Assembly (NCBI GenBank): GCA_003254905.1
Contig: QANU01102613.1
Location: forward strand, 179,214 to 243,213
Direction: 5' to 3'
Source: Nissolia schottii
Taxonomy: Eukaryota > Streptophyta > Magnoliopsida > Fabales > Fabaceae
DNA: 64,000 nt
The notes under the pieces were generated by a model that saw nothing but the letters and a program-made list of their open reading frames with translations, did no database searches and was not told the DNA's origin. Each line of letters starts with the position of its first letter. Position 1 is the first letter of the stretch. This document shows positions 35,894-46,461 of the stretch, in pieces. The position numbers and the translations under genes were made by a program.

Positions 35894-36189
35894 ATGACTT
35901 TAAACATTCTGGAAAATGTGCAATACATATTTCCGATACAATCGGGTTACGCCGACGGTATATTGGAAATGCGTTGTGTGACATTACTGTCGGTTATGTG
36001 CGTCGGTAATGTGATTTTCCGTTGCTTCTACTGGCAGTATTGGTAACCGACGGTAATCGGCTCACAAGTTCCAAGTTTTCTTTTTATTGACCTGTTTACC
36101 GTCGGATTAGTGGAATATGTCGACGGTATTACCGTCAGGTCGTAACTGAGGGTAATATGTTGACGCTAATAATCTCTTTTCTTCTAGTG
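35894..36189. mobile_element. CACTA-type transposon end
   Basis: The segment ends TTTTCTTCTAGTG, whose reverse complement CACTAGAAGAAAA fits the CACTA terminal signature. The adjoining 250 bp is packed with direct and inverted CCGTCGGTA/TACCGACGG-like motifs, the subterminal pattern of this superfamily. No matching left end or transposase was found, so the element is truncated or its other end has decayed. Confidence 0.55.
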
Positions 36190-36859
36190 ATACAAGTAGC
36201 TGCCTAGTCCTAACATTACCTAATCACGATAATCTTTTTCGTCGATGTTGTTTCATGAAGGTATAACTTTTTTGGTACATTTTTTTTTTACCATTATATA
36301 TGTTTCGTGAAGGTATATCAATAAAAGTTTTAACACCTGAGATGTCGGATACATGTTGGAAATTATCACATCAAATAATTAAAGCTTCATGGGACATGTA
36401 TAAATAACACGGGGCAACAAACTCTTGGTGACTAGGTGGCACCTTTTTAGTTTAATTTCACATCCTATACTTCAATGCAAAAAAGATAAGAACAAATGGC
36501 ACTGATTTTTTTTCCTTCACAAACACCACTCCCCCAATTTGCAAGTGCTTAAAATCTCATATAAATGAACTACAAAACTTAATCAGTCCTTCGACGCACA
36601 GACTCAAAACAAAATATCACTTCGGCTATTTATACACCTAAAAAATACACTTTATAGAAAAATAAATACTAGCATTAAACATTTTTTTGTATTTGTGCAC
36701 GCGTGAGTTTATCTTCTATACACTTTCAATAATACTTGATGGATCTCATAATATATTATGTGAGGAGTGACATGGTGTCTATATCTTTTTGTTTGTACAA
36801 GTATTAATTTTCATAATTTGGCTCCCTCCTCTGGTCTTCAGCTGAATTGACTTCACCCT
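36190..36859. other. Intergenic DNA, nothing recognised
   Basis: No gene or named repeat is supported. Confidence 0.5.
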
Positions 36860-37281
36860 CACTTCAAGAAATTTGACTTAAGTACACTTCATTATAAAAA
36901 TTTGACCTAAAGCTACACATTGTTGTTAACTCCACCTAAAAAGTATGCTTAGATGTAAAAGACACTATTTTTATTGACCGAAAGCTACACTTTATAATAT
37001 CTAAGGTCACCCTCAATTAGTCACCCCATAAAAATGATGTATTAGTTTTAAAAGTGTAACCTTTATTAAAAAGTAACACTTATTAAAAGTGTAGCATATC
37101 TTATAGTGAATTATAAAGGTAAGGCTACACTTTGTTGAGGGGTTGCCTAATTTAAGGTGGCCTTAGGCTACGAAGTGTAGCCTTTGATGAATAAAAATGT
37201 TCCCTTTTTATACCAAAGAGCTCAGTTTTAAGTATAATTAATAAAAAAAAAAGGTGATATTAAACCAAATTTCTTGTAGTA
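36860..37281. mobile_element. Non-autonomous CACTA-like element
   Basis: The left end CACTTCAAGAAATTTGACTT and the right end, reverse complement TACTACAAGAAATTTGGTTT, share CAAGAAATTTG exactly. Internal AGTGTAGC and GCTACACTT motifs recur in both orientations, as in CACTA subterminal regions. It is about 420 bp and non-coding. The expected 3-bp duplication is not clear. Confidence 0.5.
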
Positions 37282-38600
37282 CATCTTGCCACAAAAACGA
37301 AAGCAACAACCCCAAAGCGATAATGATCAAAACACAGACTCGAAGGGATCAAACACGAATATGAAGCTTAAATCCAACAATTGAACCCTAATCTCAAAAC
37401 AACCATCTCTTACGCAGCGATAATCTCAAAGCCACCATGCGTTTCCTGCTCGCTTATCGTAGTACACCGCCACTTGTCCACCACTACACATACCACAAGC
37501 ATCACTGCATATCACTCACATAAACACCAAAGATTCCATTGCATGTGCAAAACCAACCTGCAACAGCCAAATCCATTTCCCAAACTTGCCCCCACCTATC
37601 ATCTACAAATTCAAAGCATTGGCTGCGAGACAGACCTGTCAGGAATTGCCACTGGGACACAAGGGACTAATTCCCTTGCAAAAATCTCTTAACATGCTAA
37701 ACATGAAAAATCACGTCATTTATAAAATCAAGTACATGAAAAACCTTTAAAAAAAACTAAATCTTCATAAATAAACTAAACTCTTGTCTCATGAAATCCT
37801 TACATAGAATCCATAATGAAATACTTAAATATAATACAACAACTTAATAATAACTGAAAATACATGACTTCTTGCTTGTATGTTCATTGGTGCACTCTAA
37901 GCCACTGAATAAAATAACTGAATAACTGAAACATAAATTATGACCAACTTCACGGCAACGTGAAGATCACCAAATGAATGATGGTGACTAACGAAGGAGA
38001 AGAACTATATTCAAGTCCTTCCTATGATCTAAAACTGAAAACAAAAAGATGCAGATGTGAGTCATCATCTCAGTGAACATGTTCACGATCACATAGGACA
38101 ATTCATAAACATGTGTGGGGGGTAGGGTCTTACTTAACTGACTACTCGAGTATCTAGGTCTTGATAGCTTATGGTAACCTATGTATCTGAGCCCCTAGAT
38201 CCCAATAGTTGAACTGAAATAAGCTACAATGATACCAACGGTCAATGTAGGCTGTTGTTGACATACAATACTATCTTAGATATAACTTCCTCAAAAACCT
38301 TTCTAAAACTTGATAACTAATAATTGAACTGAAATCTCTTATCCTAAGGTTTCATGCAACATTCACATGCATCGTGATTGACTTATGCAAATAATATAAT
38401 GGTCTCATGCCTTTCTAAAATAACTATATGATTTTTAAAGTATTTTCATAAATGAACACATAAATATCTAACTAAAGTTCTAAAAAAATATGCATAAAAC
38501 TATTTTACAAATAATTCTAATTGTAAACATATGTCATGATTAAACGCCACTCACCTGAAACAGTTGAACACTCTATCTAGTTAATTACGCTTAAGTCACA
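37282..38600. other. Intergenic DNA, possibly old retroelement text
   Basis: An open frame at 37381-37692 has no recognisable domain. The stretch at 38000-38280 has the look of retroelement non-coding DNA but cannot be assigned. Confidence 0.35.
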
Positions 38601-39660
38601 ATTAATGCTTGATAGGGGGATTTTATCCCACATCTTTATAATCCATAATTGGACATTGCATACCAAAATTGTGTGATTTTGATGGTTAATTAATATTTTT
38701 TGCATAATTCCCCTTTTATAAGCACAATTGAGAAATCTGTAATTTGAGCACTATTTTGAATGATTTTTTAATTATCTCGAGCAACCTATGCGTTTAGCAT
38801 CTTTTGTTGAGTTTTAGAATCACATTTAATCGAGTACCGTTGCGAGAAGGGGATCAAAAAGAGCAAGGAATGGAAGAAAGGAGCACAAGAAGGACTAGAA
38901 TACTCTTGAAGATGTATTGGAGCGCCTAAACTTTTGTGTGCTGGAGCGCATAATGTTGAGTTGCAGTACATTTTTTGCTCCATGTTGCTGCAACACATTT
39001 TGGGCGCTGCAACGTGTGTCTGAGGCCAAAATTTTGCCATCAAAGACCAAAAACCCTAATTTCAACTCCAGGGAGCTATAAATAGACACCAATTGGCGAA
39101 TATTCTTCAATTATGAGAACAGAACCTTTTAGACTAGGTTTTCTACATTATCTTCTGTCTTTTCACAATAGCAATAGGTTGATGTTAATGCTATTGATTT
39201 AGTCTCTTTGGTTTAAAGATTATTGGAGCTTCGTCACAGCTTTTGGATTCTCGTACGACTCTATTAGCTCCTTGCCATCAAATTAATTAAGGTTAAAATT
39301 TCTGCATTTAATTTATTTATCACAAGCTTTTATCCTCCACCAATGGAGGAGTAGTTTTCCTAATATTTTGCATGCGGTAGTTTTAGATTAGGATCAATTA
39401 CAGGTTCAACACTTAAGATTTATTCATGTTTGATCCTTTCCTAATTTGCGATATAGCAATTGCACATGGTGATTAGGATTGATTCTAGGTTAAGACTTTG
39501 ACGATTGTAGAGTTTATTGGCTTAGGATTTTAGAACGTTAGGGGAATTAATTAGATCTAATCAGGTTGTTCAAGCTAGTTAGAGATTTCAATTAGCACAC
39601 AACACCCCTTATGAATAATAAATATTGGGTTTGAATTATGAGACTTGACCCATATGCTCG
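38600..39660 (+). mobile_element. Probable gypsy-type LTR/leader fragment (fossil)
   Basis: A TATA-like GAGCTATAAATAGACACC lies near 39073. It is followed by a leader with TTATCCTCCACCAATGGAGG and a long AT-moderate tail. This order resembles the LTR and 5' leader of some legume gypsy elements. No coding domain is present and the ends are approximate. Confidence 0.35.
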
Positions 39661-39806
39661 CCTTTTTTATTATTATTTAATTATTATTATTTATTATTTT
39701 CTATATATTAATTATATATATAGGGTTAATTAAGTTTTTAGTCCATGTAATTTGGGAAAGTTTGGTTTTAGTCCCTCTGTGTAAGTTTTAGTCCCTGAAA
39801 AATAGC

Positions 39807-40003
39807 AAAATTTGGTTTTAGTCCCTGTTAACGATGGATGGGTAACGGTGCTGACATGGCGCTTGACGTCGCTGATGCGGCGTGACACGTGGACACGCCA
39901 CGTAGGCGGAGCACAGCTGTTCGAGTCCAACCAATAACCCGACCCGACCCGACCCATTTTTTTAAAATTAAAAAACCCTAACTACCCAAAATCCCCAAAT
40001 TAG
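39807..40003 (+). repeat. Left TIR of the Pack-type element
   Basis: It pairs in inverted orientation with 40949-41135, with scattered mismatches and small gaps. It ends near the AAAATCCCCAAATTAG that abuts the captured sequence. Confidence 0.75.
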
Positions 40004-40099
40004 TGCCACTCGTCCCCACGCCTGGAGCACCCACCTGCACGACCACGCACTCCCCTTCCCCACCACTTCGTCTGCCGCCGTCGGCGCCGCACAAGCCGT

Positions 40100-40947
40100 C
40101 GCCGTGCCCCTAATTGCTCTATGCTCTCTCATGGACTACCGGGTATTCCACTTCCCCTTTAAGGGTGCGAGAGGACGTCGTGCCTTCGATCGTCCTGCTC
40201 GCGAGGCCCTCGTGCTCGAGTGGCTGTCGTCCTGCTCGCGAGGCCCTCGTGCTCGACTGGCTTTCTGTTTTCTGCTGCCACTGCTTTCTGGATCCTGCCG
40301 ACGCCGAAGTCGGCAATCTTCACCTGCCTCTTGGAGTTGATCAGGAGGTTGGAAGGCTTGATGTCGCGGTGAATGATGTGGCGTCGGTGGAGGTAGGTGA
40401 GGCCGCGGAGGATCTGGCGGGCCAGATCCGCGAGGTGATTCTCCTGAGGGATGTGCTTCCATTCGAGGGAGCCTTCGTCCATGAATTGGGATGTGGATTT
40501 CGATGTGGTACATGTTGTGGCACTTCGAGGGACCTGGATCTGGATGTGGTACATGTCGTGGCACTTCACCACGTTCACGTCATCCACGTCGCGGAGGATC
40601 TGGATCTCGCGATGGATCTGGCGCTGCACCGAGTCCTCGTGGTGGCCGTAGATCACCTTGAGCGCGAAGACGCGCGAGGTCGTCCTGTGGACAACCTTGT
40701 AGACTGTGCTGCTGCTGCCGCTTCCGATGTGGTTGAGGCGCTCCAGCTCGGAGAATGGGATGAGCTGGTGGCCACTGGGGCCGGAGGCGGAGGTCGAGGA
40801 CGGCGGGAGCGGGAACGACACCGCGAGGTTGGTGTTACGCTAAGGGAGTGGCAGGGTGAGGTCCCTCTTCCGGCAGCCGTCCTTCTTGTTGTTTTTGTTG
40901 TTGTTAGCGGCGGCGGCGGCGGGGGAGTTGAGCGGTGGAGGCCTCAT
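40100..40947 (-). pseudogene. Captured, broken MAP kinase kinase fragment (MKK4/5-type)
   Basis: The minus strand from 40947 reads MRPPPLNSPAAAAANNNKNN, the N-terminus of group C MAPKKs, which activate MPK3/MPK6-type kinases in stress signalling. A stop after DLTLPLP (a Gln codon, CAG to TAG, near 40843) interrupts it. It reopens at 40821 with [20 protein letters not shown] and runs through the Gly-rich loop ([12 protein letters not shown]), the ATP-binding Lys (ALKVIYG), [10 protein letters not shown] and DFGVGRI. Similarity ends there; the activation loop and C-lobe are absent. A 41-bp tandem duplication (about 40502-40567) scrambles the segment after VVKCHDMY, and a 33-bp unit repeats at 40191-40223 and 40228-40260. 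It lies between inverted arms, so it is a captured piece and not a working kinase. It has no introns, as in known MKK4/5 genes. Confidence 0.85.
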
Positions 40948-40948
40948 C

Positions 40949-41135
40949 TGATTTTGGGAATTTTGGGTTTTTATTTTTTTTTTAAAAAAAACGGGTCGGG
41001 TCGGGTCCAGTTATGGGTTGGACCCGAACAGCTGTGCTACGTTGCGTGTCCACGTGTCACGACCCGTCAGCGACGTCAAGTGTCACGTCAGCACCGTTAC
41101 CCATCCACCGTTAATAGGGACTAAAACCAAATTTT
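40949..41135 (-). repeat. Right TIR of the Pack-type element
   Basis: This is the inverted partner of 39807-40003. It lies directly upstream of the MKK start codon and so would occupy the promoter position of the captured fragment. Confidence 0.75.
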
Positions 41136-42081
41136 TTGATTTTTTTTCCTCTTTATTGTGGTTACGAAATCTTTAATTTTGGATAGATATACAAATAACA
41201 GCATTTTTCAATTAAGAAGCTATTTGCAAAGCTTTGATAGAAAAAAAAGAGATAACAATAGAATGTATTTAATTAACACCTAGTGTCTAAACCCGCACGA
41301 TGTGCAACAAGTTTTAAAATATCTAAAAAATGTTTTAATTATAACTAAAACAACTTAGCGATTTAGTTTGCTACTAAAATAACTTCCACACACATATATA
41401 TATTCTAATTATATAACTCTTCTATTCCAATGAAATATTATTATGCTACAACTCTTATGGGTACCTTTTGATTTTTTTTAAAAAAATTCATGGGCTTACG
41501 GGCTATCCTGTGATCCCGCCAGGCTGGTCTGTTTAGCCTGCAGGCTTAAATAGGCCAGACCATTTATTTTCAAATTTTCACGGACCTATTTTTTTGCATG
41601 TCTTCCATTACCAGGTAAATGAGCCAGACTCACGGACTGAGCTCATTTTCACAGCCCTACTCACTAGGAATTTGCAAAAATGGAATAGATTGTGGCTTAA
41701 TAAGGTACCTATGATAATGAATAGGCAAAATTGTGTTCAATGAATCTGGTTTTGTTTTTGTGTTTTTATGGGTCATGAGACTTATTTGGAGCTGATTAAA
41801 TTTCTCAGGCCGTTCATCTTCGTGCTTTGTAATTGATCACAGATCTGACGACGTGGCGGATGATATGGTGGTGGAGGTGGGACGGCGGTGATAGAAGCGG
41901 CGGTGGTGGTTGACGGGTGGCGGAGGTGCGCCGGTGGGGAGGTTTGATGCACCAACTTGTTACTCTTAATAATTATGTATAAAAAAAAGAGTAAAAAACT
42001 CTTGACTCCCGTCATTGTAAATTTGTAACAGGTAACAAGTTTTTAACTTCAACTGTAGATGACATTCAGAAACAAACGGGC
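41136..42081. other. Intergenic DNA with a probable hAT-type scrap
   Basis: Around 41480-41660 the text is rich in GGCCAGACC/GAGCCAGACTC-type motifs and ends CACAGCCCTAC. The reverse complement of that, GTAGGGCTGTG, resembles a hAT end. No gene is supported. Confidence 0.35.
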
Positions 42082-42148
42082 GGTGTACATGGTGTATGAC
42101 CATGGTACACCCTCCCTTTATATCAAGGTGCATCATGCACCATGATAT
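42082..42148. repeat. Two adjacent small inverted repeats
   Basis: GGTGTACATGG and CCATGGTACACC (42082-42111) form one imperfect stem. ATATCAAGGTGCAT and CATGCACCATGATAT (42120-42148) form a second stem, with a single unpaired or mismatched position. Both share the GGTGYA/TRCACC core. Confidence 0.55.
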
Positions 42149-43103
42149 AGATGGCTCATCTTAGCCTTCTCCGCAATTTTATGAATTAAAATATATAGAT
42201 TCTGTTTGAAATCCTTGAGAGTTTTTAATTGTTATGATAAAGTTTTTTTATACCGTCATTTAATTAAATTATTTCATATGCATGATATTTTAAGTAATGA
42301 ATGAAAGAATCAACTATTTTTTTTATATAACATGATTTAATTGGATGTCAGTGTAAAAAAATTTTACATTATTAAAACCTATTAAGTAAACTCTATAAGT
42401 GAATAAATTTGGATATCATCTTAAAATTGATTAGACTTGATACACTTTTTTTTAATGTAAAATTGGACCTAATGCATGATTTGTGTATAATGTCTTATTG
42501 AATCAATGATAAGCAAATGAAAATTTTCTCAAAACTAAGGATATAAATTGGTTTGTGAAGTCATATTATCTCCGGCATTTATCATCATGTTTTATCCACG
42601 ACTCTCTTCCGTAATTCCAATCAATTACAAATATCTCCACCGATCAATTCTTATAAATAACAATTATAAATAAGAATAAGAAAAAATGGACAAACAACCC
42701 TTCCTCACAAAAAAGAAAAATATTAGATAAAAAAAACACCATACACCCCATTTTGGCTGTTACATATTTTTCTTTTCTTTTTTATTTTCCAATATCATTC
42801 ATAAATATTATTACTACCCGTCCTGTTATTCTTCAACTGAAAAAGTGAAAAGTGAAAACTGCCTTCAAACCACAGTACACAAAATAATCATTACATTTGG
42901 TAGGGCCAAGCACCCAAACACTGCCTGAAGACAAGTTGACCCCACCGCAGCAAAAGTGGATCAAACCAAAACGACGCGCAAATATTGTCGTCCACCCATC
43001 CATCCATTTCCACCGCTTCCGTCGTTTAATCACCAACTTCATAATTTCACCGCGAGTCCCCCAGCGTTTCACTGAAGTACAGTCTTTAAACGGCAATAAC
43101 CAC
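42149..43103. other. Intergenic DNA and BAHD 3' flank
   Basis: No gene is supported. The last 200-300 bases are probably the 3' untranslated region of the minus-strand acyltransferase. Confidence 0.5.
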
Positions 43104-44537
43104 TCACTCAGCGGGGGTCACGTACTGCATAAACTCCATGTCGTTCTCTAACCCCGCCATCGTTTCGGGTGCCAAAACGACCTCAAGATCAACGCTGCCG
43201 TTTCCTTCCCTCCCCGGAAACGCTGAGATCTTGCCGTCGAACTTGTTTGCCTTGCCGCTCCTTATCGCCAACGGCCTCCCCCACCCGAAATCGTTGTCGT
43301 ACATCGGGAAACGCGGCGAGCTCCCCATGGTGATCATGGCGCCGTCGAAGTTCCCCAGCGGGAACAGCCTCGGGGCCTTCTCCCAATCTTCCACGCCGCG
43401 CCGCACTGTAGCATCGTCATGAGCAACGACGTTACGGTGAAGCAGCGTGGCGCAAAAGCAGAGGTCCCGAGAGACAATATCCCCAACGGTCGCGACAGTT
43501 GGGATGCTCTGAATTGCGTTCCCAAAGTAGAAGGGATCCATCTTGGGTACCAAACGGTGACGGCAATTAACGGCCATCCGAAACGTCGACGTTTTAGTGG
43601 CGTCTAATTTCCTGGCACGTGTCACCGAACGCCAGAGCTGAGCAGACAAGGACTGAAACGAAGAGGTCTCGTCGCTCCTGCCGTTAACGGCCGTTATATG
43701 TCCGTTACCGTTAAGATTAACGGCTTTCCAACTGTCGTTTACTTTCGCGGAATCTGGTACTAATCCGTTACTGTTACTGTTGTGGTTACAGTTGTTGGCT
43801 TTCTGTTTCATTCTCTGAATCGCTTCGCGGGAGAAGTGGAACACACGCTCCCGGAGTGGCTCGTCGGCGTCGAACGTGACGGCGGGTCCTCCGGCGGGGA
43901 CGGGGAGGACGGCGGCGGTGTCAAAGACGGTGTCGCGGGAGAAGTCCGGCAAGCGGGCGATCTTCCTCTTGGCGCCGGCGCCGGCGGCTTTATTGACGGC
44001 GGCGAACGTGTTGAAGAAGTGCCAGAAGGAGGTGCCGTCGGTAACGGCGTGGTTGACGGTGATCCCGACGAAGAGGCCGTCGGCGAGCTCGGTGACCTGG
44101 ACGGCGGCGAGGGGGAGGTGGTGGCCGGAGTAGGAGATCGTCATGTCGTATGCGAAGAACTCCTTGAAAGAAGGATGCACATCGGGGAAATTCGCCGGCG
44201 GCGAGAGGAGGGTGGCGACGGTGAGGTGCTTGGCATTGGCGTGGAGGAAGTCGATGCCGGCGTCGTTGCAGAGGATGTGGACGTGGCCGGCGGAGTCGGT
44301 GGAGAGGCGGCCGGCGAGGGCGGGGAAGTGGGAGAGGGTGGCAGAGAGGGAGAGCTTGAGGGACTCGACAACGTCGTGGAAGGGGTGGGGAGGGGAAGAG
44401 AGGAGAACACCCTTCTGGATGTAGTGGCAAGAAAGCATGGGTAGGTCAGAGACGGAGAGCCTCAAGGGTTTCATGGTGGATTTCTGGTCTGGGCAGACTG
44501 TGCATTTTGAGATTATGGTAGTGGAAGAAGAAGGCAT
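43104..44537 (-). CDS. BAHD-family acyl-CoA-dependent acyltransferase
   Basis: A single uninterrupted frame of 477 residues has the length and layout of a BAHD acyltransferase, a soluble enzyme that transfers an acyl group from CoA to an alcohol or amine. The N-terminal half has the typical LSVSDLPMLSCHYIQKGVLL start and the catalytic HxxxD at H163-D167 followed by Gly168 (NHAVTDGTSFW). The C-terminal half has VNCRHRL and the structural DFGWG at 416-420. A low-complexity Asn/Ser insert (about 249-258) sits in a linker before the second domain. No signal peptide is evident, so the cytosol is expected. The N-terminus resembles the uncharacterised plant acetyltransferase subgroup (At3g50280/At2g39980-like). 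The substrate cannot be told from sequence. The gene is GC-richer than its surroundings. Confidence 0.95.
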   Translation of the reverse strand: MPSSSTTIISKCTVCPDQKSTMKPLRLSVSDLPMLSCHYIQKGVLLSSPPHPFHDVVESLKLSLSATLSHFPALAGRLSTDSAGHVHILCNDAGIDFLHANAKHLTVATLLSPPANFPDVHPSFKEFFAYDMTISYSGHHLPLAAVQVTELADGLFVGITVNHAVTDGTSFWHFFNTFAAVNKAAGAGAKRKIARLPDFSRDTVFDTAAVLPVPAGGPAVTFDADEPLRERVFHFSREAIQRMKQKANNCNHNSNSNGLVPDSAKVNDSWKAVNLNGNGHITAVNGRSDETSSFQSLSAQLWRSVTRARKLDATKTSTFRMAVNCRHRLVPKMDPFYFGNAIQSIPTVATVGDIVSRDLCFCATLLHRNVVAHDDATVRRGVEDWEKAPRLFPLGNFDGAMITMGSSPRFPMYDNDFGWGRPLAIRSGKANKFDGKISAFPGREGNGSVDLEVVLAPETMAGLENDMEFMQYVTPAE

Positions 44538-44643
44538 TTTCTTCTTGTTTAGGTGAATTGAACGTGATTTTGGTTATGGGGTATGGGAGTTCTAAAGTGA
44601 TGATGGGTGGTGTGCTTGGCTCCTAAAGTGGAGGGTGTGGGGG

Positions 44644-44651
44644 ATTTTATA
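44644..44651 (-). promoter_or_regulatory. TATA box of the BAHD gene
   Basis: The minus strand reads TATAAAAT within CCTATAAAATCCC, about 107 bp upstream of the start codon. This leaves a leader of roughly 75 bases if transcription begins about 30 bp downstream. Confidence 0.6.
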
Positions 44652-44877
44652 GGTGGAGGGAGGGGGGAGGTGCTGCGAATATGTGTTTTTGGTGTGCTAT
44701 GGCCTACGGTCCCAGGCACTTGCTTTATTTTATTTTTAAATAAAATAATAATTGCACTAATGTTTGTTTTGGTTAAATAATAATTGATGTTTTGTACTTT
44801 TATTTTGGGAAAGGGAAGTGAGAATATAGTAGGATTAGAATGTGGTGAGTTGGCTTGGAACCGTGGTTAAATGAGGA

Positions 44878-44883
44878 CACGTG
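44878..44883. promoter_or_regulatory. G-box / ABRE-like element
   Basis: CACGTG within ACACGTGG lies about 340 bp upstream of the BAHD start codon. Such motifs bind bZIP and bHLH factors and often confer ABA or light response. The role here is inferred from motif and position. Confidence 0.4.
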
Positions 44884-46461
44884 GAGTGAAAGACTGCACC
44901 TCCTTTTGCATCGGGAAAAAACATGTTATTTTCGTAGTTTGGGCTTTTATTCCTCTCTTAAATTAAAATAAAGAGATTTGTGAAGGAAATATGTATTCAA
45001 AAATTAAAAATGTGAAATTTTGAATATATTAAAAATATTGAAAAAATTATAATATTTATTTTAAATCTTTTAATAAATGATTTTAAAATATTTATTAGAT
45101 TAACCCTTAAATAAAATATTTAAATTAGTCTCCTTAAATTACTCATGAACTAAATTGGTCCTTAATAAAATTGAATCTTAAAAGGTTTTTGTTGGTACAA
45201 AAATGTAAGTATGTGTGAAAATGAGTCGAGTCACGGGTAGTAAAACTCACAACTTGACTTGTTAATGAGTTTGACTCACACCTCAACTCATTAACAAACA
45301 AACTTAATATTTAGGCTCAAATTTGACTTACTTAAAAATAAATTGACAAGGTTGAGATCTGGCTCATGAGCTAACTCAAATAAAATATAAATACATCTTA
45401 AATTTGACCTTGAATTTTTTTATTGAACTAATCTTTATCTAGTTAAATGTTCAATATAATTTTCAAAGCTTAACAAATACATATCTTATTTACAACATAA
45501 TTTATATATGATAGAGATGATACAAAGTTATCAAGCCACATCGATTTTTATTACTAATATACAACATAATTTAAATTATAATTCATCTTAAAAATTATAA
45601 TAATTATATTATATATATATATATATATATATGTTTGTGTATATGTATCAAGCCGACTCATGAGTTATTGAGTCGAACATAGACAAGCTTAAGCTCAACT
45701 CCTTTAATAAATCAGTAGAAATTTTGAGTTCAGACTCAACTCATGAGCTCATGATATTGACTTATCAAGTCATTATCAAATCGAGTTATAAATAACTTAC
45801 GAGTTTATTTGACTAACTTTCAGCCCTAAACTTAAGCTAAGTTAATCTAGCCACTATTTCATGTTAAATGTTAAATGAATGATGTGAACCATTTAAATAT
45901 TGAAGTATCACAATTTATGCCAAATTAGTTTCTGATAAATAAAAAAGAGGTCAAATCAATCCATTTTATTATCTTCTCCAATCCCGAACCCCTAAAACCT
46001 TAATCTTATCTTCTAATACCAACCTCCACACCATCATTTCAACCCTCACCTCATCATCTCCTCCCACCATCATCCAGAAGCTTCATGTCCCTAACCTTGC
46101 TCGCTCCAGTTACGTATGACGCCTCCAAAACTGTCACTTCCGACAGGGACATCCTCTCTCCTTCCTTGCCCCTGGATGAAGGGCGTACTTTGAAACCGAC
46201 TCTTTGGAAGCTTTGAGAGAGACAACGCCTTTTCGAAGTTCACCGTCTTTCGCCAGATCGTGGGGGATAATAGCTTCTCCATCCTCGTAGTGAAGTACTC
46301 CATTCAGGTCTCTCTACCATACTCTCAGAGGTGGACCTTCCTTAGAATAATGGGGCCATGGCCCCCCAAAATTTTAGTATATGTTAACTTCTATATTACA
46401 TGTCAATGTTGAAGAGGTAGTTAAGTTGGCGATATGAGAGAGTTTTGTCCAAAGGGTGGTG
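44884..46461. other. Intergenic DNA with probable decayed repeats
   Basis: From about 45200 to 45826 the text repeats GAGTTTGACTCA/TGAGTYRAG motifs in both orientations and ends TTTCAGCCCTAAA, which may be a decayed hAT-type end. An (AT)n run lies at about 45610-45632. At 46080-46310 a GC-richer piece could be a host exon scrap, but it has no clear frame. GGGGCCATGGCCCCCC near 46350 is palindromic. Confidence 0.35.

Larger units (their letters stand above)
39723..41135. mobile_element. Pack-type (Mutator-like) transposon carrying a MAPKK fragment
   Basis: Inverted arms at 39807-40003 and 40949-41135 share most of about 190 bp. AAAATTTGGTTTTAGTCCCT opens both, and both continue through GGATGGGTAACGGTGCTGAC, GTGACACGTGGACACG and CACAGCTGTTCG. 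Outside the left arm, GGGTTAAT (39723) and further TTTAGTCC copies resemble the ends of the element at 21079-23510. The right side lacks that outer part. Between the arms is a GC-rich island holding a broken MKK4/5-like gene fragment and no transposase. Capture of a host gene piece between long TIRs is the Pack-MULE arrangement. No clean 9-bp target duplication was found, so the superfamily is inferred. Confidence 0.7.

Noticed and set aside
40114-41124. 336-codon plus-strand open frame in the GC-rich island
   Set aside because: It is the antisense of the captured MKK fragment. Its translation has no domain, while the minus strand has clear kinase motifs.
41268-41280. TTTAATTAACACC as a possible right terminus of the MKK-carrying element
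   Set aside because: It resembles the reverse complement of the left GGGTTAATTAAG, but no target duplication or intervening arm similarity supports it.
43782-44444. Long plus-strand open frame rich in Gly, Glu and Val
   Set aside because: It lies antisense to the BAHD coding sequence and is open because of that gene's GC-rich codon use.
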